Of a stretch of 64,000 nucleotides of DNA, positions 44,983 to 54,384 are shown in pieces (positions within the stretch are counted from its first letter, which is position 1; each line of letters opens with the position of its first letter). The notes beneath the pieces are model-generated. The model made no database searches and was not told the DNA's origin. It worked only from the letters and a program-made list of their open reading frames with translations. A program made the position numbers and the translations under genes. This DNA is from Pacificispira sp033344895 (lineage in GTDB: Bacteria; Pseudomonadota; Alphaproteobacteria; UBA8366; Aestuariispiraceae): NCBI GenBank assembly GCA_965229685.1, contig OZ245920.1:682001-746000 (forward strand), written 5' to 3'.

Positions 44983-47900
44983 TGGTCCGCGTCCCTTCCT
45001 TATCGAAGAAAACCGTATCGGTGATCGTCACCTTCTCTACTCGGCCGCTCATCAGAGGGACGGAGAGCGTATCGCCCTTGCGATTGTGACCGTCGGCCAC
45101 AAGGGCCAGTGCGATCGAACGACCGACATTCGGGCTGAAATAGCTGGATGTGACATGGCCCAGCGTCTTCATCGGCGGCTTGGGTTTCACGTCTTCCACC
45201 ACGTGCGCGCCTTCCGGCAGGACGAAGTTCGGATCCTGCGTCAGCAGGCCGACCAGCTGCTTCCGGCCCTCACGGGCGGTATCGCTGCGCGCGAAGGAAC
45301 GGCGCCCCAGGAAGTCGTCCTTCTTCTTCGAGACAATCCAGTTCATGCCGAGATCCATCGGCGTCACCGTGCCGTCGGTATCCTGACCGACGATGATGAA
45401 ACCCTTCTCGGCGCGCAGAACGTGCATGGTCTCGGTGCCGTAGAGGCAGAGGTCGTGCTTCTTGCCGGCCTCCCGCAGGGCGTTCCAGACATGCAGGCCA
45501 TAGCGTGCCGGCACGTTGATCTCATAGGCCAGATCGCCGGTGAAGCTGATCCGGTAGACCCGCGCGGGGGCACCCGCGACCTTGCCTTCCTGCATCGCCA
45601 TGAAGGGGAAGGTTTCCGGATCAAGGTCCAGGGCCGTCAGTTCGGACAGCAGCGCGCGGGAGTTCGGTCCCGTGATGGTGCAGACCGCCCATTGTTCGGT
45701 GACGGATGTGAAGTAGACATCCATCTGCGGCCATTCGGTCTGGGACCATTCTTCCAGCCAGCCCAGGACGCGCGCGGCGCCGCCGGTCGTGGTGGTCATA
45801 TGGAAATGATCGTCGGCCAGCCGCGTGGTAACGCCGTCGTCGAAGACCATGCCGTGCTCGTTCAGCATCAGGCCGTAACGGGCGCGACCCGGCTTCAGGT
45901 TGTCCCATTTGTTGGTATAGACCCAGTTCAGGAACTCTGCGGAATCCTTGCCCTGGATGTCGATCTTGCCCAGGGTCGAGGCGTCCAGCATACCGACGGA
46001 TTCCCGGACCTGGCGGCATTCGCGCATCACCGCTTCGTCCATCGTCTCCTTCCCCTGCGGGAAGTACCAGGGGCGCTTCCAGTCACCGACATCCTCGAAC
46101 ACCGCGCCCGCATCCAGATGCGCCTTGTGCATCGGGGTGGTGCGTTCCTGCAGGAACAGCTTGTTGCGGTTCTGTCCGGTGACGGCACCGAAGGTGATCG
46201 GTGTGTAGGGCGGGCGGAAGGTGGTCGTACCGACTTCCGGGATCGCCGCATTGCGAATTTCGGCCATGATCGCCAGGGCGTTGACGTTGGAGGTCTTGCC
46301 CTGGTCCGTGCCCATGCCGGTCGTCGTGTAGCGCTTCAGATGCTCGACCGAGATATAGCCTTCGCGCGCCGCCAGATGAATGTCCGACGCGACGACGTCG
46401 TTCTGGTGGTCGTGGAAATGCTTGGCCTTGCCGTGGCCCAGCGGCTTCTTGCCGGGCACGGTCCAGACCATGCGCATGGCGCCGTATTCGATGTCGTCCG
46501 TCGCGGGTGTCGGCGGGGCAGCGCCCGAGCCGAAGCCGACGGCCTTTGCCGCCGTTGCGCCGGTGGCGAAGCCTTGGGACAGGCAGTCCTTCAGGGCGAA
46601 GGCGCCGTTGCCCGATCCCGCGGAGACCGGCTTCCACGGGCCGGCAAAACCCGGCACAAAGCACTGGTGTTCTTCATCCCAGTTCAGTTTACCGCGCGCC
46701 TGGCTCCACAGATGGACCGTCGGGTTCCAGCCATTGGAATGGGCCAGGATATCGCAGGGCAGGGCGGTCGTGTCGGAGACGATGGTGCGATTGTCTTCGC
46801 CCAGTTTGGCAATCTCGCAACTGCCGACGGCATGCTTGCCGGCAGTGGCAACAACGGCATAGCCCTTGAAGAGTCGGATTCCGGCCTCTTCCGCCAGCGC
46901 GACCAGGACGCCTTTCGGGTCGTCGCGCAGATCGACAACGGTTACCTCCCGCGCGCCGGCCGCCTTTGCGTCCAGGGCGGTCTTGTAGGCGGTGTCGTTG
47001 TTCGTAAAGACGACGATCTCGCGTCCCGGCAATACGCCGAACCGATTGATATAGGTGCGCAAGGCCGAGGCCAGCATGATACCGGGGCGGTCATTGTCCG
47101 CGAAGACCAGCGGGCGTTCGATGGCGCCCTGTGCCAGCACGACCCGTTTGGCGCGGATCTTCCAGAAACGCTGACGCGGCACGCTGTCGTCTTCCTGCGG
47201 TCCCAGATGATCCGTGACCCGTTCCAGTGCCGTCAGGAAGTTGTAGTCGTAGTATCCGGAAACCGTCGTCCGGCGCAGCACCGTGACCTCGTCCAGACTT
47301 TCCAACTCGGCCACGGCATCGGCGACCCATTCCAGGGCAGGTTTGCCGTCGATCTCGGCATCGTCGCCTAGCAGCGATCCGCCGAATTCGTTCTGTTCGT
47401 CGGCCAGGATGACGCGCGCGCCGGCGCGACCCGCTGCCAGCGCGGCTGCCAGACCGGCCGGTCCGCCGCCAACGATCAGAACGTCGCAATGGGCAAATTT
47501 CTGGGCATAGGAATCCGGGTCGCGTTCCATCGGGGATTTGCCCAGACCGGCGGCGTTTCGGATGATCTTTTCATAGACCGGCTCCCACCAGGAGGACGGA
47601 AACATGAAGGTCTTGTAGTAGAACCCGGCCGGGAACAGCTTCGCGAATTTCTGGTTGATGGACTGCAGGTCGAACTTCACGGACGGCCAGCAGTTCTGGC
47701 TCGACGCGCTTAACCCGTCGAACAGTTCGACCATCGTGGCGCGGGTGTTCGGCTCCGTCCGGTTGCCTTCGCCCAGTTGCACAAGCGCGTTCGGTTCCTC
47801 CGACCCGGCGGTCATGATACCGCGCGGGCGGTGATACTTGAAGCTGCGGCCGACCAGCTTGACGCCATTGGCCAGCAGGGCTGATGCCAATGTATCGCCG

Positions 47901-47995
47901 CGGTACCCGGTATAGGACTTGCCGTCATAGGTGAAGGTCAGGGGCTGCGACCGGTCGATCCGGCCCTTGCCGTTCAGTCGGTAGGTCTGGCTCAT
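44975..47995 (-). CDS. soxA: Sarcosine oxidase alpha subunit
   Basis: 1006 residues. N-terminal 2Fe-2S-like/ferredoxin fold (10-110) without its cysteine set, then a Rossmann domain VLIVGGGPAGLAAALAAGR (172-190) for NAD/FAD, and a C-terminal GcvT-like THF domain from about 620. With SoxB it oxidises sarcosine to glycine, transferring the methyl as methylene to THF and reducing O2 to H2O2. The start is one base after the soxD stop. THF binding links this operon to the metF block at 34-40 kb. Confidence 0.95.
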   Translation of the reverse strand: MSQTYRLNGKGRIDRSQPLTFTYDGKSYTGYRGDTLASALLANGVKLVGRSFKYHRPRGIMTAGSEEPNALVQLGEGNRTEPNTRATMVELFDGLSASSQNCWPSVKFDLQSINQKFAKLFPAGFYYKTFMFPSSWWEPVYEKIIRNAAGLGKSPMERDPDSYAQKFAHCDVLIVGGGPAGLAAALAAGRAGARVILADEQNEFGGSLLGDDAEIDGKPALEWVADAVAELESLDEVTVLRRTTVSGYYDYNFLTALERVTDHLGPQEDDSVPRQRFWKIRAKRVVLAQGAIERPLVFADNDRPGIMLASALRTYINRFGVLPGREIVVFTNNDTAYKTALDAKAAGAREVTVVDLRDDPKGVLVALAEEAGIRLFKGYAVVATAGKHAVGSCEIAKLGEDNRTIVSDTTALPCDILAHSNGWNPTVHLWSQARGKLNWDEEHQCFVPGFAGPWKPVSAGSGNGAFALKDCLSQGFATGATAAKAVGFGSGAAPPTPATDDIEYGAMRMVWTVPGKKPLGHGKAKHFHDHQNDVVASDIHLAAREGYISVEHLKRYTTTGMGTDQGKTSNVNALAIMAEIRNAAIPEVGTTTFRPPYTPITFGAVTGQNRNKLFLQERTTPMHKAHLDAGAVFEDVGDWKRPWYFPQGKETMDEAVMRECRQVRESVGMLDASTLGKIDIQGKDSAEFLNWVYTNKWDNLKPGRARYGLMLNEHGMVFDDGVTTRLADDHFHMTTTTGGAARVLGWLEEWSQTEWPQMDVYFTSVTEQWAVCTITGPNSRALLSELTALDLDPETFPFMAMQEGKVAGAPARVYRISFTGDLAYEINVPARYGLHVWNALREAGKKHDLCLYGTETMHVLRAEKGFIIVGQDTDGTVTPMDLGMNWIVSKKKDDFLGRRSFARSDTAREGRKQLVGLLTQDPNFVLPEGAHVVEDVKPKPPMKTLGHVTSSYFSPNVGRSIALALVADGHNRKGDTLSVPLMSGRVEKVTITDTVFFDKEGTRTNG

Positions 47996-47996
47996 C

Positions 47997-48329
47997 TTAC
48001 TTACCTTCGCTCGACTCGAGCTCGTCGCGGCTCGACAGGCCATCCCAGTCGGCCGGCGGGTTCGGCGCGTCCTCACCCATCTTGTAGCTGTCCCACATCA
48101 CATCGGTGACGGTATGCCGGACGGCATTGAACCAGCGGCCGCAGCCCTGGGTGTGAACCCATCGTTCGGCATGAACACCCTTGGTGTTGTCACGGGTGTA
48201 GATGTACTCGCCCCATTCCTGGTCCGATATCTTGTCGGGATCGGCGGGGCGGGCGATATGGGCTTCGCCGCCATAGGAGAATTCGGTCTGTTCGCGCCAG
48301 CCGCACCAGGGACATTTTACGAGAAACAT
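47997..48329 (-). CDS. soxD: Sarcosine oxidase delta subunit
   Basis: 110 residues, zinc-binding structural subunit. Zn ligands are Cys6 and Cys9 (CPWCG), His59 and Cys63 (HTQGCGRWF), the canonical arrangement. An acidic, flexible C-terminus follows. Between soxB (11-base gap) and soxA (1-base gap). Confidence 0.94.
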   Translation of the reverse strand: MFLVKCPWCGWREQTEFSYGGEAHIARPADPDKISDQEWGEYIYTRDNTKGVHAERWVHTQGCGRWFNAVRHTVTDVMWDSYKMGEDAPNPPADWDGLSSRDELESSEGK

Positions 48330-48340
48330 GGCTTAGCTCC

Positions 48341-49585
48341 TTAGTGCGCGACGGCGGCGGCGGCCGCTTCGTCGATCAGGGCGCCGGTATGGAACCGGTC
48401 CATGGTGAACGGCGCGGCGATCGGGTGCATTTCGCCCTTTGCGATGGAATGGGCAAAGACATGGCCCGAACCCGGCGTGGCCTTAAACCCGCCAGTGCCC
48501 CAGCCGCAGTTGAAGTACATGTTCTCAACCGGGGTCTTGGTGATGATCGGCGACCGGTCGACAGTCACGTCGGTAATCCCGCCCCATTGCCGCAGCATGC
48601 GCACGCGGCTGAAGATCGGATACAGTTCGATCACCGGCCCGACCACATGTTCGATCTGATCGAAACTGCCGCGCTGGGAATAGGAGATGTAGGGGTCGCC
48701 CGACCCGCCGATGACCAGTTCGCCCTTATCGGACTGGCTGATATAGGCGTGAATCGCGTTGGACATGATCACGCAATCGACAATCGGCTTCATCGGTTCG
48801 CTGACGAAGGCCTGCAGCGGGAAGCTTTCCAGCGGCATGCGGAAACCGGCCATTTCGGCGACGACGGAGGAATGACCCGCCGCGACGACGCCGACCTTGT
48901 TCGCGCCGATGGAACCGCGCGTGGTTTCAACGCCCTTCACGACGCCGTTTTCGATCTTGAAGCCGGTCACTTCGCAATTCTGGATGATGTCGACGCCCAT
49001 GGAATCAGCCGCGCGGGCGTAGCCCCAGGCCACCGCATCATGGCGGGCGGTGCCGCCGCGCCGCTGCAGCAGTGCACCCATCACCGGATAGCGGCAGTTC
49101 AGATTGATGATCGGCACCATTTCCTTGACCTGCTCGGGGGTCAGGAATTCGCTGTCGATGCCGTTCATGTAGATCGCGTTGCCGCGCCGGCCGATCTCCT
49201 GCATGTCATGGACATTGTGCGCCAGGTGCAGAAGGCCGCGCTGGGAGAACATGACATTGTAGTTCAGTTCGTCGCTAAGCCCTTCCCACAGGTTGACCGC
49301 GTGGTCGTACAGCGCCGCCGACTCATCCCAGAGGTAGTTCGACCGGACAATCGTGGTGTTGCGGCCGGTGTTGCCGCCGCCCAGCCAGCCCTTTTCCAGG
49401 ACGGCGACATTGGTGATGCCGCATTCCTTGGCCAGGTAGTAGGCCGTCGCCAGGCCGTGACCGCCACCGCCGATGATGATGACATCATAGGACGGTTTCG
49501 GGTCGGGGCTGCGCCAGGCGCGTTCCCAGTCCTGATGGTGGTTCCGTGCGTTCCGCGCGATGGCGAAGATCGAATATTTCTTCAT
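48341..49585 (-). CDS. soxB: Sarcosine oxidase beta subunit
   Basis: 414 residues, FAD/FMN catalytic subunit that dehydrogenates sarcosine. FAD Rossmann motif VIIIGGGGHGLATAYYLA (35-52). RRGGTARHDAVAWG contains His182 at the position of the covalent FMN histidine. The start is at MKKYSIFAIARNA, the standard N-terminus; upstream in-frame extension lacks support. First gene of soxBDAG, divergent from a GlxA-family regulator with a 286-base control region. Confidence 0.95.
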   Translation of the reverse strand: MKKYSIFAIARNARNHHQDWERAWRSPDPKPSYDVIIIGGGGHGLATAYYLAKECGITNVAVLEKGWLGGGNTGRNTTIVRSNYLWDESAALYDHAVNLWEGLSDELNYNVMFSQRGLLHLAHNVHDMQEIGRRGNAIYMNGIDSEFLTPEQVKEMVPIINLNCRYPVMGALLQRRGGTARHDAVAWGYARAADSMGVDIIQNCEVTGFKIENGVVKGVETTRGSIGANKVGVVAAGHSSVVAEMAGFRMPLESFPLQAFVSEPMKPIVDCVIMSNAIHAYISQSDKGELVIGGSGDPYISYSQRGSFDQIEHVVGPVIELYPIFSRVRMLRQWGGITDVTVDRSPIITKTPVENMYFNCGWGTGGFKATPGSGHVFAHSIAKGEMHPIAAPFTMDRFHTGALIDEAAAAAVAH

Positions 49586-49651
49586 GGTTCGGAGGTCCTT
49601 CATCCCAGGACCGTATCCATAAGGCCGACCGCGTTTCGTCCCTTTCAGAAC

Positions 49652-49834
49652 TGCGACAGCCTTCACAAAGATTGCGACGGCGCCGTTACGGGCGGTATGA
49701 CGCGGATTGACAAGGTGCCCGATCTGGCCCCATAGGCGAATGACGCATATCGGCAAGCCGATCCGGGGAGGAAAAACGGCGACTTGCAGGATGGGCGGTT
49801 AGGTAGGCAAACTGTCATATCGCTGACATGTCGC
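49652..49834. promoter_or_regulatory. Control region between soxB and its regulator: GCGAC repeats and a TGTCA inverted repeat
   Basis: TGCGACAGC (49652-49660) and TGCGACGGC (49673-49681) are direct repeats exactly 21 bases apart, the spacing favoured by AraC-family activators, 67-96 bases upstream of soxB. Nearer the regulator, TGTCA (49813-49817) and TGACA (49824-49828) form an inverted repeat followed by TGTCGC (49829-49834), the complement of GCGACA. These are candidate sites for the divergent GlxA regulator. Confidence 0.5.
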
Positions 49835-49871
49835 GTATGCGTTAGTCAGTCGATCTGCGATTGGGTGGTCG

Positions 49872-50951
49872 ATGGCAACTCGAATGTTCAAGCCCGTTGC
49901 GGGTTCGGGGCCCGACAAAGTCGTCTTTGTCCTGATTCCGAATTTCTCGATGATCGCCCTTTCGGGCGTCGTGGAACCCATGCGCCTGGCCAACCGGATC
50001 AGCGGCAAGACCCTGTATCAGTGGGAAACCGCCAGCCGCGATGGAGAGGCCGTTCTGGCATCCAATGCCTTTCCGATCCAGACTGACAAATCCGTGGCGG
50101 ACTACAATCAGGCCCCCAGCAACGTCATTCTGTGTTCGGGGCTGGAAGCCCATGTCTACAAGGACAATGCGGTTTTCGGCTGGCTGCGCCGCTGGGCGCG
50201 GGAAGGCAGCCATATCGGTGCAATCTGCACCGGTGCCCACGTTCTGGCCCATGCCGGATTGCTGAAAGGGTATCGCTGCACAATTCATTGGGAAAACCTG
50301 GACAGCTTTACAGAGGAATTTCCCGAACTGGACGTCCGTGCGGAGCTGTTCGAGGTTGATCGCGACCGGTTCACCTGTGCCGGCGGCGTGTCCGGCCTCG
50401 ACATGATGCTGAACGAAATCTCGACGCGCCATGGTCAGGAACTGGCTGCCGCCGTTGCCGAACAGTTCATGCATGAGCGCATGCGTGAAGGCCATGACGA
50501 TCAGCGTCTGCCGCTGCAGGCCCGTCTGCGCATCAGTCACCCGAAGCTGATCCGCGCGATTTCCGAGATGGAGCGTCACACCGAGGAGGCGCTGACCCGT
50601 GACGAGATTGCCGATCGTGTTGGTTTGTCGCGCCGCCAGTTGGAGCGACTGTTCCGGCGCTATCTGAACACCAGCCCTGCGCGCTATTATCTGAAACTCC
50701 GCCTGAACCGGGCGAAGACACTGCTGACCCAGACGACCATGCCGGTGACGGAGGTTGCCTTTGCCAGCGGGTTCACGTCGGCCTCGCATTTCTCCAAATG
50801 CTACCGCGACATGTTCGGTCGCACGCCGCGCGCGGAACGGCGCGGTCCCGGCGGTGGGACACCGTCGGATGACGACGCGCTGGACGAGGATCTGGGTGAT
50901 GATCTGGCCGGCGACGAGATTGACGACGACGCGGTCGAGGCGATGGGATGA
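49872..50951 (+). CDS. GlxA family transcriptional regulator (GbdR-like)
   Basis: 359 residues. DJ-1/PfpI-like sensor (about 15-190: VVFVLIPNFSMIALSGVVEPMR, AICTGAHVLAHAGLL), AraC double HTH (about 225-320: SRRQLERLFRRYLNTSPARYY, GFTSASHFSKCYRDMFGRTP) and a long acidic tail. Family members such as GbdR sense glycine betaine or dimethylglycine and activate sarcosine/DMG genes. Its position opposite soxBDAG makes this operon the likely target. Its stop overlaps the next ATG (ATGA). Confidence 0.9.
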   Translation: MATRMFKPVAGSGPDKVVFVLIPNFSMIALSGVVEPMRLANRISGKTLYQWETASRDGEAVLASNAFPIQTDKSVADYNQAPSNVILCSGLEAHVYKDNAVFGWLRRWAREGSHIGAICTGAHVLAHAGLLKGYRCTIHWENLDSFTEEFPELDVRAELFEVDRDRFTCAGGVSGLDMMLNEISTRHGQELAAAVAEQFMHERMREGHDDQRLPLQARLRISHPKLIRAISEMERHTEEALTRDEIADRVGLSRRQLERLFRRYLNTSPARYYLKLRLNRAKTLLTQTTMPVTEVAFASGFTSASHFSKCYRDMFGRTPRAERRGPGGGTPSDDDALDEDLGDDLAGDEIDDDAVEAMG

Positions 50952-51361
50952 CATTCGCGCCACCGGCATCGAAAGAAGTGTCGGCGGCGTTCCTGAAGCT
51001 GCCTGTGGCGTTGCGCGGCATCCTGCACCCCGTTCGGGATCTGATCTTTGAAACCGCAATGCGGACACCTGAAAGCGGTCGGGTCGTGGAAGCCCTGAAG
51101 TGGGGGCAGCCGTCCTACCTCACGGAAAAGCCCAAGAGCGGAACGACCCTTCGGTTGGGCCCGGCACCGGATAATCCGGCGCGCGGTGCGCTTTTCGTTC
51201 ATTGCAGCACGACGTTGATCGCGGATTTCCAGGCCCGGTACGGCGATCTGTTCGAATATTCAGGCAACCGGGCGCTTGTGCTGCCGACGGATCCAGGGAA
51301 ATGCCGGGACGCGTTGATGCACTGTATTGCGCTGGGACTGACCTATCACAGTCGGAAATAG
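50948..51361 (+). CDS. DUF1801 family protein
   Basis: 137 residues, DUF1801 (YdhG-like) fold: LPVALRGILHPVRDLIFETA, ALKWGQPSYLTEKPKSGTTLRLG and YSGNRALVLP. The domain occurs in small proteins of unknown activity, sometimes iron-related. Coupled to the regulator by ATGA. No link to sarcosine is otherwise evident. Confidence 0.78.
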   Translation: MTFAPPASKEVSAAFLKLPVALRGILHPVRDLIFETAMRTPESGRVVEALKWGQPSYLTEKPKSGTTLRLGPAPDNPARGALFVHCSTTLIADFQARYGDLFEYSGNRALVLPTDPGKCRDALMHCIALGLTYHSRK

Positions 51362-51362
51362 G

Positions 51363-51833
51363 TCAGGGGCTCTCCGAGGCATCCACGGGAATGTTCAGGC
51401 CGACTTTTACATCGTCCATGACGACATTGGTCTGAAACCGCTGCACATTCGAGTTCTGGAAGAAATACCGGCGGGTGAACTCCTCGTATTCCTTCATATC
51501 GCGCGCCGTCAGGATGACGATGAAATCGGCGTTTCCGGTTACATAATAGCACTGCATCACATGCGGCGCGGCCCGCATGGTACGCTTGAATTGGTCGAGG
51601 ACCTCCGGGCGTTCGCGCTCCATCGTCACTTCGACGATCAGGGTCAGTTTCCGGCCCACCGCCTCCGGCGACAGGACTGAGATGTCGCGTGCAATCGTGC
51701 CGTTCTTGCGCAGGCGCTTCAGCCGTTTCTGGCAGGCCGCGGGCGACAGTCCGACAAGCTCGCTCAGCTTCTCTGCGGTCAGGCGGTTGTTCTCCTGCAT
51801 CAGATTCAGCAGTCGGGCGTCGAATTCATCCAT
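51363..51833 (-). CDS. Lrp/AsnC family regulator
   Basis: 156 residues. N-terminal HTH (DEFDARLLNLMQENNRLTAEKLSELVGLS, continuing through CQKRLKRLRK), then the RAM/AsnC effector domain (LTLIVEVTMERERPEVLDQF, VMQCYYVTGNADFIVIL). It senses an amino acid and acts as a dimer of octamers. GAGGG precedes the ATG. Divergent from the four-gene operon at 51975, which it probably controls through the repeats at 51860-51914. Comparable AsnC regulators (DoeX) accompany ectoine-degradation genes. Confidence 0.92.
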   Translation of the reverse strand: MDEFDARLLNLMQENNRLTAEKLSELVGLSPAACQKRLKRLRKNGTIARDISVLSPEAVGRKLTLIVEVTMERERPEVLDQFKRTMRAAPHVMQCYYVTGNADFIVILTARDMKEYEEFTRRYFFQNSNVQRFQTNVVMDDVKVGLNIPVDASESP

Positions 51834-51859
51834 CTGACCCTCGATAATATTTGGCGCTG

Positions 51860-51914
51860 AATTCCTGGAAGTGGAGGAATTTCGTACCATGAAGTGCAAA
51901 GAGCGACGAAATTC
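51860..51914. promoter_or_regulatory. Two inverted repeats, candidate Lrp operators
   Basis: AATTCCT (51860-51866) / AGGAATT (51875-51881) and GAATTTCGT (51877-51885) / ACGAAATTC (51906-51914) are both perfect. They overlap by sharing GAATT, giving three phased AATT-type half sites over 55 bases, as expected for an Lrp octamer wrapping DNA between divergent genes. Confidence 0.6.
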
Positions 51915-51974
51915 ATCATCTCTACTGGAATAGGATGGAACCCGTTCGGTCGTCAAATACGCTCAGGTTGCGCC

Positions 51975-53150
51975 ATGCCAGACACCATGGAAGATCCCAC
52001 ACGGTTCCAGTCGCTGATGCGGGGCTGGCGCCATGACCTTCACCGTCACCCGGAATTGGGATTCGATCTGCCGCGTACCGCCGGTTTCGTAGCGGAGACA
52101 TTGCGCGGCTTTGGACTGTCTGTTGAGGAGGGGATCGGCGGCACCGGCGTCGTCGGCGTCCTGCGCCGGGGGAACGGTCCTTCGATTGGCCTGCGTGCGG
52201 ATATGGATGCCCTGGCGATCCAGGAGGAGAACGGCTTCGACCATGCGTCCACGGTGCCTGGTCGCATGCACGCCTGCGGGCATGACGGCCACACCGCGAT
52301 GCTGCTGGGGGCGGCCAAGCGCCTGAGCGAGGAGGGCGGCTTCGACGGTGAGGTCGTCTTCATTTTCCAGCCGGCCGAAGAGCACGGCCTGGGCGCGAAG
52401 GCGATGATGGCCGACGGTCTGTTCGAGCGGTTTCCGGTGCGATCGATTTTTGCGCTTCACAACATGCCGTCTCTGCCGACCGGGCATGTGGCCGTCAGAC
52501 CCGGCCCGATCATGGCCTGCGAAGACAATTTCGAGATCGTCGTTCAGGGACGGGGCGGGCATGCCGCACTTCCCCATATGACAGTCGACCCCATCGTGAC
52601 CGGGTCGGAGATCGTGCTTGCCCTGCAGACCCTGGCGTCGCGGCATCTGGACCCGTTGGAACCCTGCGTTCTGTCGGTAACGGATTTCGATGTCGCCGCG
52701 ACGCGTAACGTGATCCCGGACAAGGTTGTTCTGCGCGGCGATGTGCGGGCCTTCACGTCCCAGCAGCAATCGGCGATCGAAGCGGGTATGCGCCGGATCG
52801 CGGCCGCTATTGCCGAGGCCCATGGCGCAACGGCGACCGTAAGCTACAGCCACGAGTTTGCCGCAACCATCAACGCCCCGGAAGAGGCAGCTCAGCTTGC
52901 GGAAAGCGCCGTCCATCACCTTGGGGCGGATCAGGTCAATCAGGATTGCCGCCCGGTCATGGCTTCGGAGGATTTCGGCTTCATGTTGCGGGAAAAGCCC
53001 GGCTGCTACTTCCTTCTGGGCAATGGCGGCACAGGACCAGGGGGCTGCGGTCTTCACAGCCCGAATTATGATTTCAACGACGCGATACTGACGGTCGGGT
53101 CCGGGCTTTGGGTCCGACTGGTCCGCGATATCTTGCCGACGGGGGAGTGA
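51975..53150 (+). CDS. M20 family amidohydrolase / N-acyl-amino-acid deacylase
   Basis: 391 residues, M20D zinc hydrolase (hippurate-hydrolase/IAA-amino-acid-hydrolase type). Metal motifs: LRADMDALAIQEENG, MHACGHDGHTAMLLG, FQPAEEHGLGAKAM with the catalytic Glu, and the dimerisation domain RGRGGHAALPHMTVDP. It removes an acyl group from an N-acyl amino acid. The start is at MPDTMEDP; the frame is open from 51894 but would cross the operator region. First gene of a four-gene operon (3-10-base gaps). Confidence 0.92.
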   Translation: MPDTMEDPTRFQSLMRGWRHDLHRHPELGFDLPRTAGFVAETLRGFGLSVEEGIGGTGVVGVLRRGNGPSIGLRADMDALAIQEENGFDHASTVPGRMHACGHDGHTAMLLGAAKRLSEEGGFDGEVVFIFQPAEEHGLGAKAMMADGLFERFPVRSIFALHNMPSLPTGHVAVRPGPIMACEDNFEIVVQGRGGHAALPHMTVDPIVTGSEIVLALQTLASRHLDPLEPCVLSVTDFDVAATRNVIPDKVVLRGDVRAFTSQQQSAIEAGMRRIAAAIAEAHGATATVSYSHEFAATINAPEEAAQLAESAVHHLGADQVNQDCRPVMASEDFGFMLREKPGCYFLLGNGGTGPGGCGLHSPNYDFNDAILTVGSGLWVRLVRDILPTGE

Positions 53151-53153
53151 CCC

Positions 53154-54374
53154 ATGATGGATCTGTCCGAAATGCACGGCGGCGACATGGTGCTGCATCA
53201 CAATGACAAGGCGCAGACCGGAATTCCGTATCCGGCAGGGCTGGGGTCGGTTCTGGATTCCGCGCTTTGCGACAGCGCGAGGACGGCGATCTCCCAATGG
53301 CCCGGCTATGCACCGACGCCACTTGTCGATCTGTCGGAAGCCGCCCGGAGCCTTAATCTGGCATCCATTTACTACAAGGATGAGGGACCACGTTTCGGTC
53401 TGGGCAGTTTCAAGGCGCTGGGCGGGGCCTATGCGGTGCTGAAGCTGCTGGGGCGGGAGTTGCGGTCCGAAACCGGTATTCCCTTGCCGGAGGATGAGAT
53501 CGCCCAGGGGCGTCACGCGGACCGGGCTGCGGGTGTCACTGTCGTCACCGCTACGGATGGAAATCACGGCCGGTCGGTGGCCTGGGGTGCGCGGATGTTC
53601 GGCGCCGGCTGCAAGATTTACATGCATGCCGGTGTCAGTCCGGGCCGTGCCCGCGCGGTGGAGGATTTCGGCGCGGAAGTTGTCTGGGTTGACGGGAACT
53701 ATGATGAATCGGTCCGCCGTGCCGCGCAGGATGCGTCGGCCAACGGCTGGCACATCGTTTCGGATACATCCTATGACGGCTACATGGACCTGCCGCGTCA
53801 TGTCATGGCCGGATATACCGTGATGGTGTCGGAACTTGTCGGACAGATACCGACCGCTGCGCCGCCCAGCCATGTTTTTCTGCAGGGCGGCGTCGGCGGA
53901 TTGGCCGGTGCCGTCGCGGCTGGTCTGTGGCAGCACTACGGCGCCGATCGCCCGCGCGTGGTGGTGGTGGAGCCGGACCGGGCCCCCTGCCTCTATCGCA
54001 GCGCCGTCCAGGGTACGCCCGTCGCAATCGACATTGTCGAGGAGACGGTGATGGCGGGCCTGTCCTGCGGCGAGGTTTCCCTGCTGGCCTGGGAGGTGCT
54101 GAAGGCGGGGGCGGATGACTTCATGACGGTATCGGACGATTGGGTCGCCCCGCTGATGCGGGGGCTGGCGCAGGGCGCGCGCCCGATTGTGGCCGGGGAA
54201 TCCGCGGTTGCCGGACTGGCCGGATTGGTCGCGGCCTGCAAATCGCCGGATGCGGCGGCGGCGCTGGGGCTGGACAATTCCGCGCGGGTGCTCGTGATCG
54301 GAACGGAAGGGGCCACGGACCCTGAAATCTATGAATCCATCGTCGGACATCCGCCGGCGGAAATTGCGGCGTAG
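53154..54374 (+). CDS. dpaL: Diaminopropionate ammonia-lyase
   Basis: 406 residues, fold-type II PLP enzyme. PLP lysine Lys87 in RFGLGSFKALGG, as in E. coli YgeX/DpaL (FGLNAFK). The catalytic-aspartate motif TATDGNHGR, the VEPDRAPCLYRS segment and the GTEGATD end are also conserved. Family activity: 2,3-diaminopropionate (D or L) to pyruvate plus two ammonia. Slightly divergent from YgeX, so a related 3-substituted amino acid is possible. Three bases after the M20 gene. Confidence 0.9.
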   Translation: MMDLSEMHGGDMVLHHNDKAQTGIPYPAGLGSVLDSALCDSARTAISQWPGYAPTPLVDLSEAARSLNLASIYYKDEGPRFGLGSFKALGGAYAVLKLLGRELRSETGIPLPEDEIAQGRHADRAAGVTVVTATDGNHGRSVAWGARMFGAGCKIYMHAGVSPGRARAVEDFGAEVVWVDGNYDESVRRAAQDASANGWHIVSDTSYDGYMDLPRHVMAGYTVMVSELVGQIPTAAPPSHVFLQGGVGGLAGAVAAGLWQHYGADRPRVVVVEPDRAPCLYRSAVQGTPVAIDIVEETVMAGLSCGEVSLLAWEVLKAGADDFMTVSDDWVAPLMRGLAQGARPIVAGESAVAGLAGLVAACKSPDAAAALGLDNSARVLVIGTEGATDPEIYESIVGHPPAEIAA

Positions 54375-54384
54375 GGGAAGCATC

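Noticed and set aside
51834..51974. Upstream extension of the M20 and Lrp genes into the intergenic region
   Set aside because: Both frames stay open, but the sequence there carries two perfect inverted repeats and no conserved residues; the starts used give normal family lengths.
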